DNA of 64,000 bases, taken from assembly GCA_027923505.1 (NCBI GenBank), contig BROI01000019.1:620001-684000 (forward strand), written 5' to 3'. Numbering within the stretch: the stretch's first letter is position 1; the number at the start of each line of letters is the position of its first letter. Position numbers and translations under genes: made by a program. The stretch is from Mayamaea pseudoterrestris (Eukaryota; Bacillariophyta; Bacillariophyceae; Sellaphorales; Sellaphoraceae). Positions 46,514-56,560 of this stretch are shown here, piece after piece. Under the pieces are notes generated by a model. That model was not told the origin of the DNA. It made no database searches and saw only the letters and a list, made by a program, of their open reading frames with translations.

Positions 46514-48031
46514 ATGCAAAAGTTATCCGCCATGTCGATAATTCTCTTGAGCATCTGCACCAAGCGCTTGCTGCAACCTTGCTCGGCACTGGCACCAGTG
46601 CATCGAGTGAGACCAATGAGATGTGTATCTTCGACATTACTGTGTCTATCGTCAGCGTCGTCTGGGCGAGTATCAAATGCTGTCAAGGACAGTGAGCTCT
46701 TGAAGAAAACAGACGGCGCATCTAGCCAGCAACCCAAGGAAAAACTCGACACCAATCCGCCCAAAGGCACTCGCGATTTTTTCCCAGAAGACATGCGACT
46801 TCGGACATGGCTCTTTGATCATTGGAGAGCAGTTGCCAAAACCTATGGATTCGTTGAATACGACGCACCCGTCTTGGAGAGTGAATCGCTTTTTACACGC
46901 AAGGCTGGGGAGGAAGTCACCCAGCAGTTATACAACTTTGTCGACAAGGGCGACCGCAACGTTGCGCTCCGACCCGAGATGACTCCGAGTTTGGCGCGCA
47001 TGGTCATGTCCAAGAAAGGGTCGCTGCCCATGCCGCTGAAATGGTTTTCGATTCCGCAGTGCTGGCGATACGAGCGCATGACGCGAGGTCGGAGGAGGGA
47101 ACACTTCCAATGGAACTGCGATATTTGGGGCGTGTCTGATGAGCGGGCCGAGGCAGAATTACTCTCAGCCATGGTCACCTTTTTCGAAAATGTTGGTTTG
47201 ACGTCGGAAGATGTTGGTATCAAGGTGAACTCGCGACTAGTCATTGGAGAAGTGTTATCGGAGCTTGGCATACCAGAAGAAAAGTTTGCCGCAACATGCG
47301 TGCTCATTGACAAACTCGAAAAGATTCCGATAGATGCAATCCAGGATGACTTGGAGCAACTAGGACTTGATCAATCAGTTGTGGAAAAGTTGCTACAAGT
47401 ATTGACCAATGCTTCCATTGATGAGCTGCGAAAAACCTTGGGCGACGATTCAAAAGCAGTCCAACAATTATCAAACTTTTTGGATATATGCGGAGGCTAT
47501 GATATCTTAGACTGGATTGTGTTTGATGCTTCTGTTGTTCGAGGTTTGGCATATTATACTGGAATGGTGTTTGAAAGCTTTGATCGAAAGGGCGAGCTCC
47601 GTGCTATTGCTGGCGGAGGTCGATATGATAAGCTATTGGAAACCTTTGGCGGCGATCCAACACCTGCCGTCGGCTTTGGTTTCGGAGATGCAGTCATTGT
47701 TGAACTATTAAAGGAGCGCAACCTATTGCCTTCATTTGAAAGTCCGGACGTTGACACTGTTATTTTCGCAATGACCAGCAATCTATATAACGAGGCCGTC
47801 AAGACTGCGTCAATACTTCGAAGGGCCGGGCAATCTGTCGATGTCGTGCTTGAAGACAAAAAAGCTAAGTGGGTTTTTAAGCACGCCGATCGCTTGGGCG
47901 CCAAGTATTGCGTTGTAGTTGGCCAGAGCGAGTATGAGAACGGTGAAGTTTCAATCAAAGATTTAACCACGGGAAGTCAGCAAACAATCAAGCTTGATAA
48001 TTTGGTCAAATGGGGCTCGGAGCATAAATAG
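46514..48031 (+). CDS. Histidyl-tRNA synthetase, organellar form
   Basis: This intronless gene encodes 505 aa, bacterial-type in length once the leader is removed. It charges tRNA-His with histidine. Class II features are in order: motif 1 region PKGTRDFFPEDM (about 82), QLYNF and ALRPEMTPSLAR, motif 2 with QCWRYERMTRGRRREHF (about 182), the HisA signature LAYYTGMVFE (about 345), GGGRYDKL (about 366) and motif 3 GFGFGDAVI. The anticodon-binding domain occupies the last ~100 residues. An N-terminal leader of ~75 residues starts hydrophobic (SAMSIILLSICTKRL) and contains CSALAPV, which resembles a plastid signal-peptide cleavage motif with L instead of F. An internal start could give a mitochondrial form, as known for dual-targeted synthetases in diatoms; this is inferred. 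Confidence 0.92.
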   Translation: MQKLSAMSIILLSICTKRLLQPCSALAPVHRVRPMRCVSSTLLCLSSASSGRVSNAVKDSELLKKTDGASSQQPKEKLDTNPPKGTRDFFPEDMRLRTWLFDHWRAVAKTYGFVEYDAPVLESESLFTRKAGEEVTQQLYNFVDKGDRNVALRPEMTPSLARMVMSKKGSLPMPLKWFSIPQCWRYERMTRGRRREHFQWNCDIWGVSDERAEAELLSAMVTFFENVGLTSEDVGIKVNSRLVIGEVLSELGIPEEKFAATCVLIDKLEKIPIDAIQDDLEQLGLDQSVVEKLLQVLTNASIDELRKTLGDDSKAVQQLSNFLDICGGYDILDWIVFDASVVRGLAYYTGMVFESFDRKGELRAIAGGGRYDKLLETFGGDPTPAVGFGFGDAVIVELLKERNLLPSFESPDVDTVIFAMTSNLYNEAVKTASILRRAGQSVDVVLEDKKAKWVFKHADRLGAKYCVVVGQSEYENGEVSIKDLTTGSQQTIKLDNLVKWGSEHK

Positions 48032-48299
48032 AATGTAAAACCGAGTACTATACGGACTATTTATGCGTTCTAATTAGCGTTCATTTATTGTCGTAAGGTA
48101 GTACGACTTCTAATGTGAGCGATTACCTCTCGGCCTGATCACGACAAACGCTGAATAATGTTATTCTTCTTTGCGTGAACGCACGCCATTGACTTTATAT
48201 TGAGAGGTGCACTGTACCGTCGGTATCTGCCGTCGGCAAACGGCTTCACAGATGTCAGTGAAGCTATCAGTGCGATTGGCTTGCGCGAAATCATATGAA
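48032..48299. other. Convergent intergenic region
   Basis: About 270 bp lie between the convergent stops of the HisRS and GH20 genes. Only 3' UTRs are expected, and nothing else was seen. Confidence 0.45.
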
Positions 48300-51200
48300 T
48301 TACGTCGACGCCACCGCCTCGCCATCACCTTGGACTATGAAGAAAGGCTTAACGGGGATGGCAAGCTTCTTCTCACCTAAATTAGTGCGAATGTCGCACG
48401 TCTTCTTTATGAATTCTTGGCTATCCGTTATGGCCAGAATCGAGCCCATGAATTCGTCCGGCGGAGCGCAGTCATCTTCTAGTTCAAGCTCTTGACAAAG
48501 CTTTGTAAATTGTGAGCTAAAGGTTGGTGCGTCGTAAATCGACCAAGTCGTTCCTAATTCAGACAGTCCCATGGCAAAGGCCAGAAGCCGTTTGGGAACA
48601 TGCCACAATTTCCATTTTGACACGCTTAGCTTGCGCAGCTCGGCCAAAATGCCAAGCGGATTCTTATTGACAGCTTTTTGCGTGTTTTGGAACACTCTGT
48701 AGCCATCGCCATCAAAAATATCGACCGAAAGGAAGACTCCTTCGTTCGGTCTAGTTTCTATCACACCCGGAGGATACTGCGTAATATCTCCAGTTCGGTC
48801 TGGATATCTAATTCCTTCCAGATTGTCGCTGCGTATAATATTGCTTGTTGTCACATCAGCGAGCGCCATGAGGGTTTCCAGCTTGCGTTCGAACCCCGAC
48901 CAGGCTGGATTTATCTTAGCAGCCTCGAAGCATGGTGCACTTGCTTCCCTTTCGTCCGATCCAAGATGGATATACTTGCTGTTGAAAACCTTTCGTAGCT
49001 CGGCAACTACAGAGTAAAGAACTGGAAGGAACTTTTCGTCGTTTATATTGATTGGCGTACCTTGATCGGAACAAAAATGATCTGGACAATTGGCCAAAAA
49101 CTGGGTATTGATCCAGCCACCTGCATCAGAAGAAAGTGTGATTTCTGGTATAATTTGTACGCCCGAGTTTCCTGCATCCTCGACAAGCTTTTCCAAGTCG
49201 CGGAGTGTGTAAAATGGATTGTCATTACCCGCGATGAGAGATTGGGCAAGCCGTGGGTGGATGTCAGACTCATAGACCCATCCACTCTCGCTAATGAGTC
49301 GCAGCTGGACTGTGTTCATGCCAAGTTTGACAACATAGTCTTGTATGATGGAATGGATCCGTTTTATCGTCGGCATGGCGCTCACAGCATCGATAATAAC
49401 GCCAACATTCGGCACAGTATGCTTTTCGAGTAATAAAAGTGTCTGTGGCATAACTGCGAGAGGACGAGCTTCGGGTCTCTTGATTTCGATATCCAATGCA
49501 AAATTTTTCCAGAAGTATTCATTTCCACTGCCGATCGCTTGTCGAAGCATCCGGTCGCCAATTTCTTTGAACGTCCGGTGTGGCACACTTGTTGTCAGTC
49601 GTTCGCAAATATCGCTTTTCCATACTTCCCAACCCTTCCGCCATTTCTCGCGGTATATCTGTGAAGATATAACAGGTTGACCATCGGTGTCGCATATGAT
49701 TTCTCCAAATCCGAGGTCCTTGCAATAGCTGTTCCATTGACCCAATACGCTGGTTTGCTTTTCTAAGTCAGTGCCAGTAATGCTTTGATTCGCCACCCCA
49801 ATGGCCACAGCCAGCAGCCTGCCAAGTATGTTCCTATCGTACCAAAATTGACTATCTAATTCAAAGGTCCCAGCGATAATTGCCGTCGGTGTCTTCCCGC
49901 CAGGATAACTAAAGTTAAGAACAGCCTTGGAGTAAACTTCGTATGCATCTTGGTCCATATTCGTATCAAAGTAAAGCCCCGCCGAGACGAAAAATCTACC
50001 TTTCGGATTGTGCCTCAATCCAGGATATGATTCCCAAAACTGCTCAATGGCACCAGCTCGAACTAGTGCTTTTTGCCCCGTCATTTCCCATCTCACGACC
50101 CGATCTTCAGGATAACCAGTCGCGTTAATAATTTCCTTCAGCACAAGCTCAAATTTATCGTAGTCAAAAACTCTGTGACCGACCTCGTTAAAGCAAGGAT
50201 CAGCCATGTTTACTTCGTCGCCACCAAGGTGCAGAAAGGGTGGATTGTCAAAAATATCAACAATCTCTTTGATGACATCGGTCAGAATTGGTTTCAAGTC
50301 ATGGTGTGTGACATTCAATGGCAAGCCATATCCCTTCTCGCAAATAAAACCAGGACAGTGGACAATCATGTCCGGAATGCCTGCCCACGATCCAGCGTGG
50401 CCCGGAACATTGATCTCCGGCATGATGGATATGCCACGAGCCTTGGCGTACGCTGTCAAATCTCTCAATTCGTCGGGTGTGTAAACCTTTCGGTCTGGGT
50501 TCCATAGAGCGGTAGGATATGCGAGCTGTGGCCGCGACTTTAGCAAAACGTTAAACGTTTGATCGTCCGTCAAACGCAATTGAATGAGGTTGTAGTTCAT
50601 ATCCGACAGCCGGTCAATGGTTCGCCTGAGCCATGGGATTGGAAAGTAATGCCGCCCAGCGTCAATGAGTGTACCGAGGTACGGAATTGCTGGCTTGATT
50701 GGTAGTCTGCCCTTGCTTTCAAAATCCCATACTTCAGCACGTAGGGGGTCGCCTTCGACGGGTGCATGTTGAACGGCGGCCAAGCGCTCGACCACTGGAA
50801 GTTTTCGAGGTACTTTCACTTCCTTGGCTGTCTGATTTTGTTTGTCGAATACGTTATCATCAACGACATTGTTGTACACACCGTGTTGCGATTTGTTGAT
50901 CCTTTCCAAACGTTTCTTCCGCATGGCGTCCAACGTCGATTGCTTGTCAATCCGATGCACATTCTTGTTGTCGTGGTCCGACGTACGTTCCAGTTTGATC
51001 CCTATTTGCTGGTTTAGATCTTCGTCCATGCGACGACGAACAGTGTCAATCTCCCTCTTCTCGTCAAGCGGCATTTCCTCAACTTCATCATCAATCAGCT
51101 TGTTGCGAATTGCTACGTCGTCGTCGGTGCCTGCCGTGTGTCTCCGTTTACTTGGTTCTTTTTCGGCAGTAGTGTCGTCGCCTTCGTTATCATCATTCGT

Positions 51201-51701
51201 GTCGTCCTGTTCGCCTGACATACCGTCGTCATCCGTCCCATCATCGTTTCGGTCCTCTCGCACGATATACGCATCCTTTCGAGAGCTCTCGTCAACTTTC
51301 TCGCGCATAGACTTGTCCTCGACGACTGCCAAGCGCATTCCCTGATCACGTTCTGTCAACTTCATCGCTTCCACGGACACATCGGTTGTGCCTCTTCCGT
51401 CGGTATACCGTGCTTTATTCGTTGCTGACGATTCGGCTTGTATTCTTGCTTGCTTTCGTCTTCGATCCAATTGCTCCTTTCGCAAAATATCCATGGCAGT
51501 CATTCGTTCCGACGGTGATTCGATGGCGCCGGGCTGCATCAAAAAGACTTGTCCAATCGCAATGTACACGCCCATGAGTATAACGAGTAAGAATGAGCTC
51601 AGAAGCGCAAATTTACGTCCTCCCTTTGGGTCTCGTCGATTTTGGACCAATCCCCGATGTTGATGCAGAATCGGCCGACGATGATTGTTGAATGAGACCA
51701 T
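48300..51701 (-). CDS. Membrane-anchored tandem-domain GH20 beta-N-acetylhexosaminidase
   Basis: This intronless gene encodes 1,133 aa. Residues ~31-52 form a single signal anchor (FALLSSFLLVILMGVYIAIG) after a basic cytosolic tail, so a type II Golgi or surface protein is predicted. Residues ~70-300 are charged, low-complexity stalk. Two GH20 barrels follow. Domain one (about 325-760) carries DAGRHYFPI, PEINVPGHAGSW and HLGGDEV with catalytic D495-E496. Domain two (about 780-1120) carries the parallel IIPEITLSSDAGGW and HLGSDER with D916-E917. GH20 enzymes remove terminal beta-linked GlcNAc or GalNAc with the substrate's acetamido group as nucleophile. Two barrels in one chain are unusual; domain two is more diverged (GGDE to GSDE, and the PGH motif changed). 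Substrate could be N-glycans or chitin. Confidence 0.92.
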   Translation of the reverse strand: MVSFNNHRRPILHQHRGLVQNRRDPKGGRKFALLSSFLLVILMGVYIAIGQVFLMQPGAIESPSERMTAMDILRKEQLDRRRKQARIQAESSATNKARYTDGRGTTDVSVEAMKLTERDQGMRLAVVEDKSMREKVDESSRKDAYIVREDRNDDGTDDDGMSGEQDDTNDDNEGDDTTAEKEPSKRRHTAGTDDDVAIRNKLIDDEVEEMPLDEKREIDTVRRRMDEDLNQQIGIKLERTSDHDNKNVHRIDKQSTLDAMRKKRLERINKSQHGVYNNVVDDNVFDKQNQTAKEVKVPRKLPVVERLAAVQHAPVEGDPLRAEVWDFESKGRLPIKPAIPYLGTLIDAGRHYFPIPWLRRTIDRLSDMNYNLIQLRLTDDQTFNVLLKSRPQLAYPTALWNPDRKVYTPDELRDLTAYAKARGISIMPEINVPGHAGSWAGIPDMIVHCPGFICEKGYGLPLNVTHHDLKPILTDVIKEIVDIFDNPPFLHLGGDEVNMADPCFNEVGHRVFDYDKFELVLKEIINATGYPEDRVVRWEMTGQKALVRAGAIEQFWESYPGLRHNPKGRFFVSAGLYFDTNMDQDAYEVYSKAVLNFSYPGGKTPTAIIAGTFELDSQFWYDRNILGRLLAVAIGVANQSITGTDLEKQTSVLGQWNSYCKDLGFGEIICDTDGQPVISSQIYREKWRKGWEVWKSDICERLTTSVPHRTFKEIGDRMLRQAIGSGNEYFWKNFALDIEIKRPEARPLAVMPQTLLLLEKHTVPNVGVIIDAVSAMPTIKRIHSIIQDYVVKLGMNTVQLRLISESGWVYESDIHPRLAQSLIAGNDNPFYTLRDLEKLVEDAGNSGVQIIPEITLSSDAGGWINTQFLANCPDHFCSDQGTPININDEKFLPVLYSVVAELRKVFNSKYIHLGSDEREASAPCFEAAKINPAWSGFERKLETLMALADVTTSNIIRSDNLEGIRYPDRTGDITQYPPGVIETRPNEGVFLSVDIFDGDGYRVFQNTQKAVNKNPLGILAELRKLSVSKWKLWHVPKRLLAFAMGLSELGTTWSIYDAPTFSSQFTKLCQELELEDDCAPPDEFMGSILAITDSQEFIKKTCDIRTNLGEKKLAIPVKPFFIVQGDGEAVAST

Positions 51702-52024
51702 TCTTCAGGCAGACTTGAAAAATCGTCTAATAGCTATAGTTGCAATGCAAGAAGGTTTTTGTCGTAAGTACTGTACGCAGCTTAGCGTTGTATGTAGAAA
51801 ATTACAGCCATTTTGATCATACAAAGAAAGAAAGGTCTGCAACTTGTTGGCTCATCGACAGCACGCGCGGTCGCGTCGAGCGCCGTTTTATGGGCGCGCG
51901 AAAACCGCTACGATTCTTTTACTGTCGCTACGAAGTCTCGACTTTTTTGTCCGCCTATACCTGTTGCAGTAGTAACTAAGAAGAGCTGGTACGTAACTAA
52001 CAGAGAGAAGAATGGCTTTATGAA
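51702..52024. other. Intergenic region, nothing recognised
   Basis: About 320 bp lie upstream of the GH20 gene and downstream of the next minus-strand gene. It presumably carries the GH20 promoter. Confidence 0.45.
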
Positions 52025-53710
52025 CTACATGGCACTTTGGTTATTCTGTTTGCGGCGCATGGCCAACAAGCGACGAATCTTGGACGTATTGGACCGTTGA
52101 CTATCCGGACCCGATTCATCGCCGTCTGATGCTGCTAGGAATGATGGCGTGAGGAGAATATCGCCCGACGGAGCTGGTGCTATTTCATTGGGCGATGCGT
52201 CGGCTCGGTCCGCGGCGTCAGTGCTTCCATTACCCAGCCAGGCACCGAAACCACCCAAGAGACGATCCGAGCTATGTCGGCGCGTTTGTATGTCACTCTC
52301 GGATGATCGAGAAACATGTTTCGATTTTCGTCCCTTCGGCTTTGCGTCATACTCATTGTCGAATTGTTCATTGTCATTGTAGTCATACTCTGCCAAGCCA
52401 TCTGGTGCTTGGACCTCAATGTTACTCCTTGCGCTTGCAAATGAGGGCGATCTATCCAGTGCAGCTGGAGGGCTTGGAGGAGCCTCGGCTGCCACGGGTA
52501 GTGACCTGGATCTCGTCTTCACCCAGTCCTCCTGTGCCATTGGTGCAAGCGAAATATTCTTGCGCGCCGCTTCCGACTTTGATGATCGGACTGACTTGCT
52601 TACTTTGACGCGATCTTGCCCATCAGCGACGTCGTCGTTCTTTGATCTCCTCTTGCTCCTCGTGGACTTGTCGTCTTTTGGCGATTTAGGAGCGACTGCT
52701 TTCTTCTCTCGAGGCGACTTTTCGCTTGATTTTGGTGACTTTGTTCGCGACTTTGGTGACTTGGTTCTGGACGATTTCGGTGACTTGGCCCCACGTGACT
52801 TGCGCTTCTTTACAAACCTATATCCAAGCGGTATCGGGTAAGATTTGGATCCCTGGTGAAGCAGTAGCGCGGCAGCAAGGAGGAAAACAGCTCCAACTCC
52901 CATCATAATTGACCCCTGTCGAATGTCACGCCGATGTGAACCGCTCATGTAGGTCACCCTCGAAAGATCACGTTCGTAAGCAGTCTTCTTTCCGTACGGG
53001 TCTGGGCAAGCTCCGATAGAGTCTTCTAGGAAGCAGGCTTTACTATAAGACAATATAGTCGGCGCAGAATCTCCTGCCGAGTAAATTTTGGCACATTGTG
53101 CCTCGTCCTTGAGGAGCGTGTTAAAGTCGGCCAATGCAGATGGAATCCAAGCCGTCTTCGCATTTTCGGGGATGCATTGTCCACCATTGTAATCAGTGAC
53201 GACAAAGGTTGAACTACCGGAATGGTCTGAACAGGCGAGTCCAACGCCATTCTCGCATTCTGTCGAATATTGCGTACCAGTGTTTGAAATGCCAGCTGAA
53301 GCCAAAGTATTTGCAAAGACAGGAAAGCCTGACGTAGTGTAGAATGAGTTTATGTACGTCCTCTTGTTGCAGCCAGAGAGCCGATCCCCTTCCAATACTC
53401 CGTAAAGACTGTACGCAACGTTCGCCCCCGATGACGGCATGGCATTCAAATACCAATAGTCGTTCTCGTCCACGTTCCCTGCCCTTGAATTGGAAACAAA
53501 GGGACTCCATGCGCATGAATGGAACTGAACATAAAGCTCCGCGAATTGATCAATGTCTTGGAGAACGTTGGACGCGTCGTTCCAATACATGTTGCGCCTC
53601 ACATTCGGATTCACAACGCCATTTGGGTAATATGTATCATCCTTATTACCCAACGCGCTCTTCAGAATCGCAACTAGCACAAACACTTGCCGCATTAACG
53701 AAGATAGCAT
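52025..53710 (-). CDS. One-pass surface protein with lysine/serine/proline-repeat tail (paralogue of 58619-61727)
   Basis: This encodes 561 aa from the ATG at 53710. A signal peptide (MLSSLMRQVFVLVAILKSALG) leads an ectodomain of about 250 residues with conserved cysteines and the strings YVQFHSCAWSP, ENDYWYLNAMP, GCNKRTYINSFYTT and ACPDPYGKK. One membrane helix follows at about 272-292. The cytosolic tail has repeated SPKS/TKSPKS units at roughly 310-350, KRRSK clusters and a C-terminal acidic-serine part. The ectodomain is shared with the gene at 58619-61727, with close identity in these strings, so they are paralogues. I know the family only as uncharacterised proteins of diatom type. The SPK repeats resemble phosphorylatable polycation tails. 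Function unknown. Confidence 0.75.
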   Translation of the reverse strand: MLSSLMRQVFVLVAILKSALGNKDDTYYPNGVVNPNVRRNMYWNDASNVLQDIDQFAELYVQFHSCAWSPFVSNSRAGNVDENDYWYLNAMPSSGANVAYSLYGVLEGDRLSGCNKRTYINSFYTTSGFPVFANTLASAGISNTGTQYSTECENGVGLACSDHSGSSTFVVTDYNGGQCIPENAKTAWIPSALADFNTLLKDEAQCAKIYSAGDSAPTILSYSKACFLEDSIGACPDPYGKKTAYERDLSRVTYMSGSHRRDIRQGSIMMGVGAVFLLAAALLLHQGSKSYPIPLGYRFVKKRKSRGAKSPKSSRTKSPKSRTKSPKSSEKSPREKKAVAPKSPKDDKSTRSKRRSKNDDVADGQDRVKVSKSVRSSKSEAARKNISLAPMAQEDWVKTRSRSLPVAAEAPPSPPAALDRSPSFASARSNIEVQAPDGLAEYDYNDNEQFDNEYDAKPKGRKSKHVSRSSESDIQTRRHSSDRLLGGFGAWLGNGSTDAADRADASPNEIAPAPSGDILLTPSFLAASDGDESGPDSQRSNTSKIRRLLAMRRKQNNQSAM

Positions 53711-54214
53711 GCTCAGATGTGCAATAGCTTGAGGTTCTGTTGCCAAACTGAAAGCTTGCTGCCGATGTTTTTCCGTTTCTCAGATGTATAAGAAGGCATG
53801 GAGCGAGCTTCGAGGTCGGCCCTGCGTGCGTTGAAACCGCCGCGGGTGCGTTCACGTGTATTCATCCATCTTTCACATCGTATCCAATTTGGTTACTTAC
53901 AAAAGATCGAGCCGAAAGAGCAAAGGTTCGTCTAAGTAACTTTTGAAACCGAAATTGTTCGACGAGTAATACTTAACGCGACGGTTATTTTCGCGCCTGC
54001 ATGCCTCGCTGCCTCCGAGGTGAAAGTCCTCACCATGCCAAAACACAGACTACGACGAGACTCTCGCATTCCATCGAGCACTTTACCGTCCTGGTCGGTT
54101 GAAAGCGTCTGCGTATCAGTATCAAGAAGCGTTTAGTTAATAATTTGAACTTTGACCTGCCGAGCCAAACAACTCATAGTCAGTTTCGAAAAAGCCAGGC
54201 AAACAATTTGCACA
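53711..54214. promoter_or_regulatory. Divergent promoter region of two surface-protein genes
   Basis: The 504 bp separate opposite starts of two genes that both encode exported one-pass proteins. Shared control is possible. No repeat or defined motif was recognised. Confidence 0.4.
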
Positions 54215-55687
54215 ATGGTTAGACCGACAGCAATCATCCTGCTTCTTGGCCTGCTGTTCACTTCCTTTGAAGCAGATGCTGCAGAGGTGCATTCCGATCA
54301 CGAGGCAAATGATAATGAGGGTCAATGGATTACGCTGGATCGCGGTGTCGAGTTTCAGCCAAACGAACTAGAAGCCTCGAGTAATCCAAGCTTACGATTA
54401 GCGCAACATCGATTTCTTAGTTCAGCGAACAAGAGTCCTTTCGCAGCACAAGACGAATACTACCCGGCATACGCACAAGCATGGCGAATGCTTGGATTCT
54501 TTGTCGACTGCGAGGACTCTGCGGAAGAAGGAAGCCGTGACCATCGTGAGCTCAATGGCGACAAAACGGCAACATGTCAACGCTACCTCATGTGGGCCTC
54601 CTACGTCGATTTGAACTACGTTGGAGGCGGCATTGGGGAATACAAATTTTGGGATGCGGAAACAAGCTCATGGGATGCAACGACGTGCGAGCAACATGGC
54701 GGCGACCGATGCGCCAAGATGGACTGCCATGATCCTAGTACGAGCACTTGGACTTTGCTCGGAATTTACAAGGAGGCATTCTACGCGTCTGAATGGTTCG
54801 AACAACTATTCAAGCATGCGGGATACTGCAACTGGTCAAACGATGTATATGAATTCATGAAAGATCGCTACGACGACTGGCCAGAAGGTTGCGAAGATAC
54901 CGACGCGACGGACGAGAATGGAAACAGTCTTTACCTTGACTTGAAACCATCGGCTGGCGGAAACTTGACCCTTGCACTTTATACTGACGATATTTGCAAG
55001 ACAGAGTACATGGGCAACTATGTCACAGTCGAGGATGCAGCAGGGGACGAGTTTGTCACTGGAAGCAACCTTGAACTGTTCAATGATGCGATGGAATACT
55101 ACAAGGTAAGCTTCGGGACGTGGAGGGGATTAGCAATCCTGATCATCGTATTGACTAACCTACATCCCATCTTTGCACGTTTGCAGTACTGCAATCCATG
55201 TCGCGCAGCGAATCGCAAGACCTCTGACGAAAATGAACGCGGTGGCAAAGTACGCGCACTGGGCCAAGGCTACGATGATGACCAAGAGGATCCCAACGAC
55301 GGGTACTGGAAGTGCTCCGATGCAGCCGGCTACACAAATGTAAACCAGTGTATGAAGTTCCGAACGCATACTACCTTCAGGGTGGCTTCCATGTTTGACC
55401 TACAAACTGCTACGATGCAGGGAGGCATTGTAGAGGTTGCAGTCGGACAACATAGCTACGGCGCTGCTTGGAACCCAAAACAAGCCGACGCCACAGAAGA
55501 ATCCTCGTCTGTTATGCAAGCTGCAGCAGTGATATCTCGCGCTGTTCCAAATACCGGAAGAATTTTGATTATTACTGGAAGCATCTTTTTGGTTTGCGGG
55601 TTTGCTGCGCTGGTTGCGGCTATCCGTTGGGTGAGACAGCGGCGTCAGCGATTTCTGCAGGTACACTTGACCGAGCCGCTCATGTAA
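54215..55687 (+). CDS. Secretory one-pass membrane protein of unknown function
   Basis: Exons 54215-55105 and 55187-55687 flank an 81-bp, stop-free intron (GTAAGC...TTGCAG), giving 463 aa. Residues 1-24 are a signal peptide (MVRPTAIILLLGLLFTSFEA). The lumenal or outer part holds about a dozen cysteines and the strings DEYYPAYAQAWRMLGFFVDC, ASYVDLNYVGGGIGEY and CAKMDCHD; two N-glycosylation sites are visible (NWS, NLT). One membrane helix lies near 425-447 (ILIITGSIFLVCGFAALVAA), followed by a short basic tail. Removal of the intron restores EYYK-YCNPCRA, a cysteine-rich junction. It is divergent from the paralogue at 52025-53710. No known catalytic motif was seen. Confidence 0.72.
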   Translation: MVRPTAIILLLGLLFTSFEADAAEVHSDHEANDNEGQWITLDRGVEFQPNELEASSNPSLRLAQHRFLSSANKSPFAAQDEYYPAYAQAWRMLGFFVDCEDSAEEGSRDHRELNGDKTATCQRYLMWASYVDLNYVGGGIGEYKFWDAETSSWDATTCEQHGGDRCAKMDCHDPSTSTWTLLGIYKEAFYASEWFEQLFKHAGYCNWSNDVYEFMKDRYDDWPEGCEDTDATDENGNSLYLDLKPSAGGNLTLALYTDDICKTEYMGNYVTVEDAAGDEFVTGSNLELFNDAMEYYKVSFGTWRGLAILIIVLTNLHPIFARLQYCNPCRAANRKTSDENERGGKVRALGQGYDDDQEDPNDGYWKCSDAAGYTNVNQCMKFRTHTTFRVASMFDLQTATMQGGIVEVAVGQHSYGAAWNPKQADATEESSSVMQAAAVISRAVPNTGRILIITGSIFLVCGFAALVAAIRWVRQRRQRFLQVHLTEPLM

Positions 55688-56560
55688 AGACTACCGCTCG
55701 ATAATGACAAAACTTTATTCATGTATACATGTCATCTCAGCTTTCTACATATGGCCTTTTCTACTTTGGTGCATCATCGCGTGAACTCGTCGCACTGTAG
55801 CTATTTGAGTGTATTGTCCAACGTAAACACTTTCGTACTTCTATCTTATACCCATGTTGCCGAAACAGACACAGTACATCACAGTGTTGCAATCTGCGTA
55901 TCTACCTTCCGGTAGCTGACTGTGAATTCGAAGTTGGCCATGATGATCTACGATCAGCCACTATAATGAATACGGAACGATGAATACTATTACGCAGAGA
56001 ATTACTCCGAAGTTGAAGTAAAAAATTCTATGAGGGCAATAGACGATGACCTTTTCGGGATCGATGATCGCCGATGTCCTCGTCATCGAATCATCGCAAC
56101 TTGAAGAAGGAAGTGACACGTCGATTTCAAACTGATCGAGTGACGGAGTCAGCAAACCAACAGGTTTTCTTCCGCAGGTCGCGTCTCGGTTGACTGTGAG
56201 TCAGGGCGATATGGCTGTGAATCAGACGTCGTCAGCGTCTTTACCGTATATGCATGCAGTTGCTGTCTCACAGCTGCAAAAGAAGTGAGCAACGACCCAC
56301 CATTGCTTGCTCAGACTCAGCTCCGCTCCAAGACCCCGTCAGCAAAGTGAATAGTATCATCGTACCAGTTCACAATATCGGCAAACCTGCTTTACGATCT
56401 ACTCTTAATCGATCAACTTGAACATCTGCATCAAACGGAAGCTTAAGCAAGCACCTCTGTGGTCAAGTTTTGCGGTGCATCCTTCGCTACACATTACACC
56501 TGTAGGCTCATCAGCGCCCAAGCCATTACGCTGATAGACCTGCTCGACACCTGTTCCTCC
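55688..56560. other. Intergenic region without a convincing gene
   Basis: About 870 bp lie between co-directional genes. The frame of the next gene stays open back to a GTG at 56459, but without an ATG, so this stretch is read as 5' UTR or promoter. No tRNA or repeat was recognised. Confidence 0.4.
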
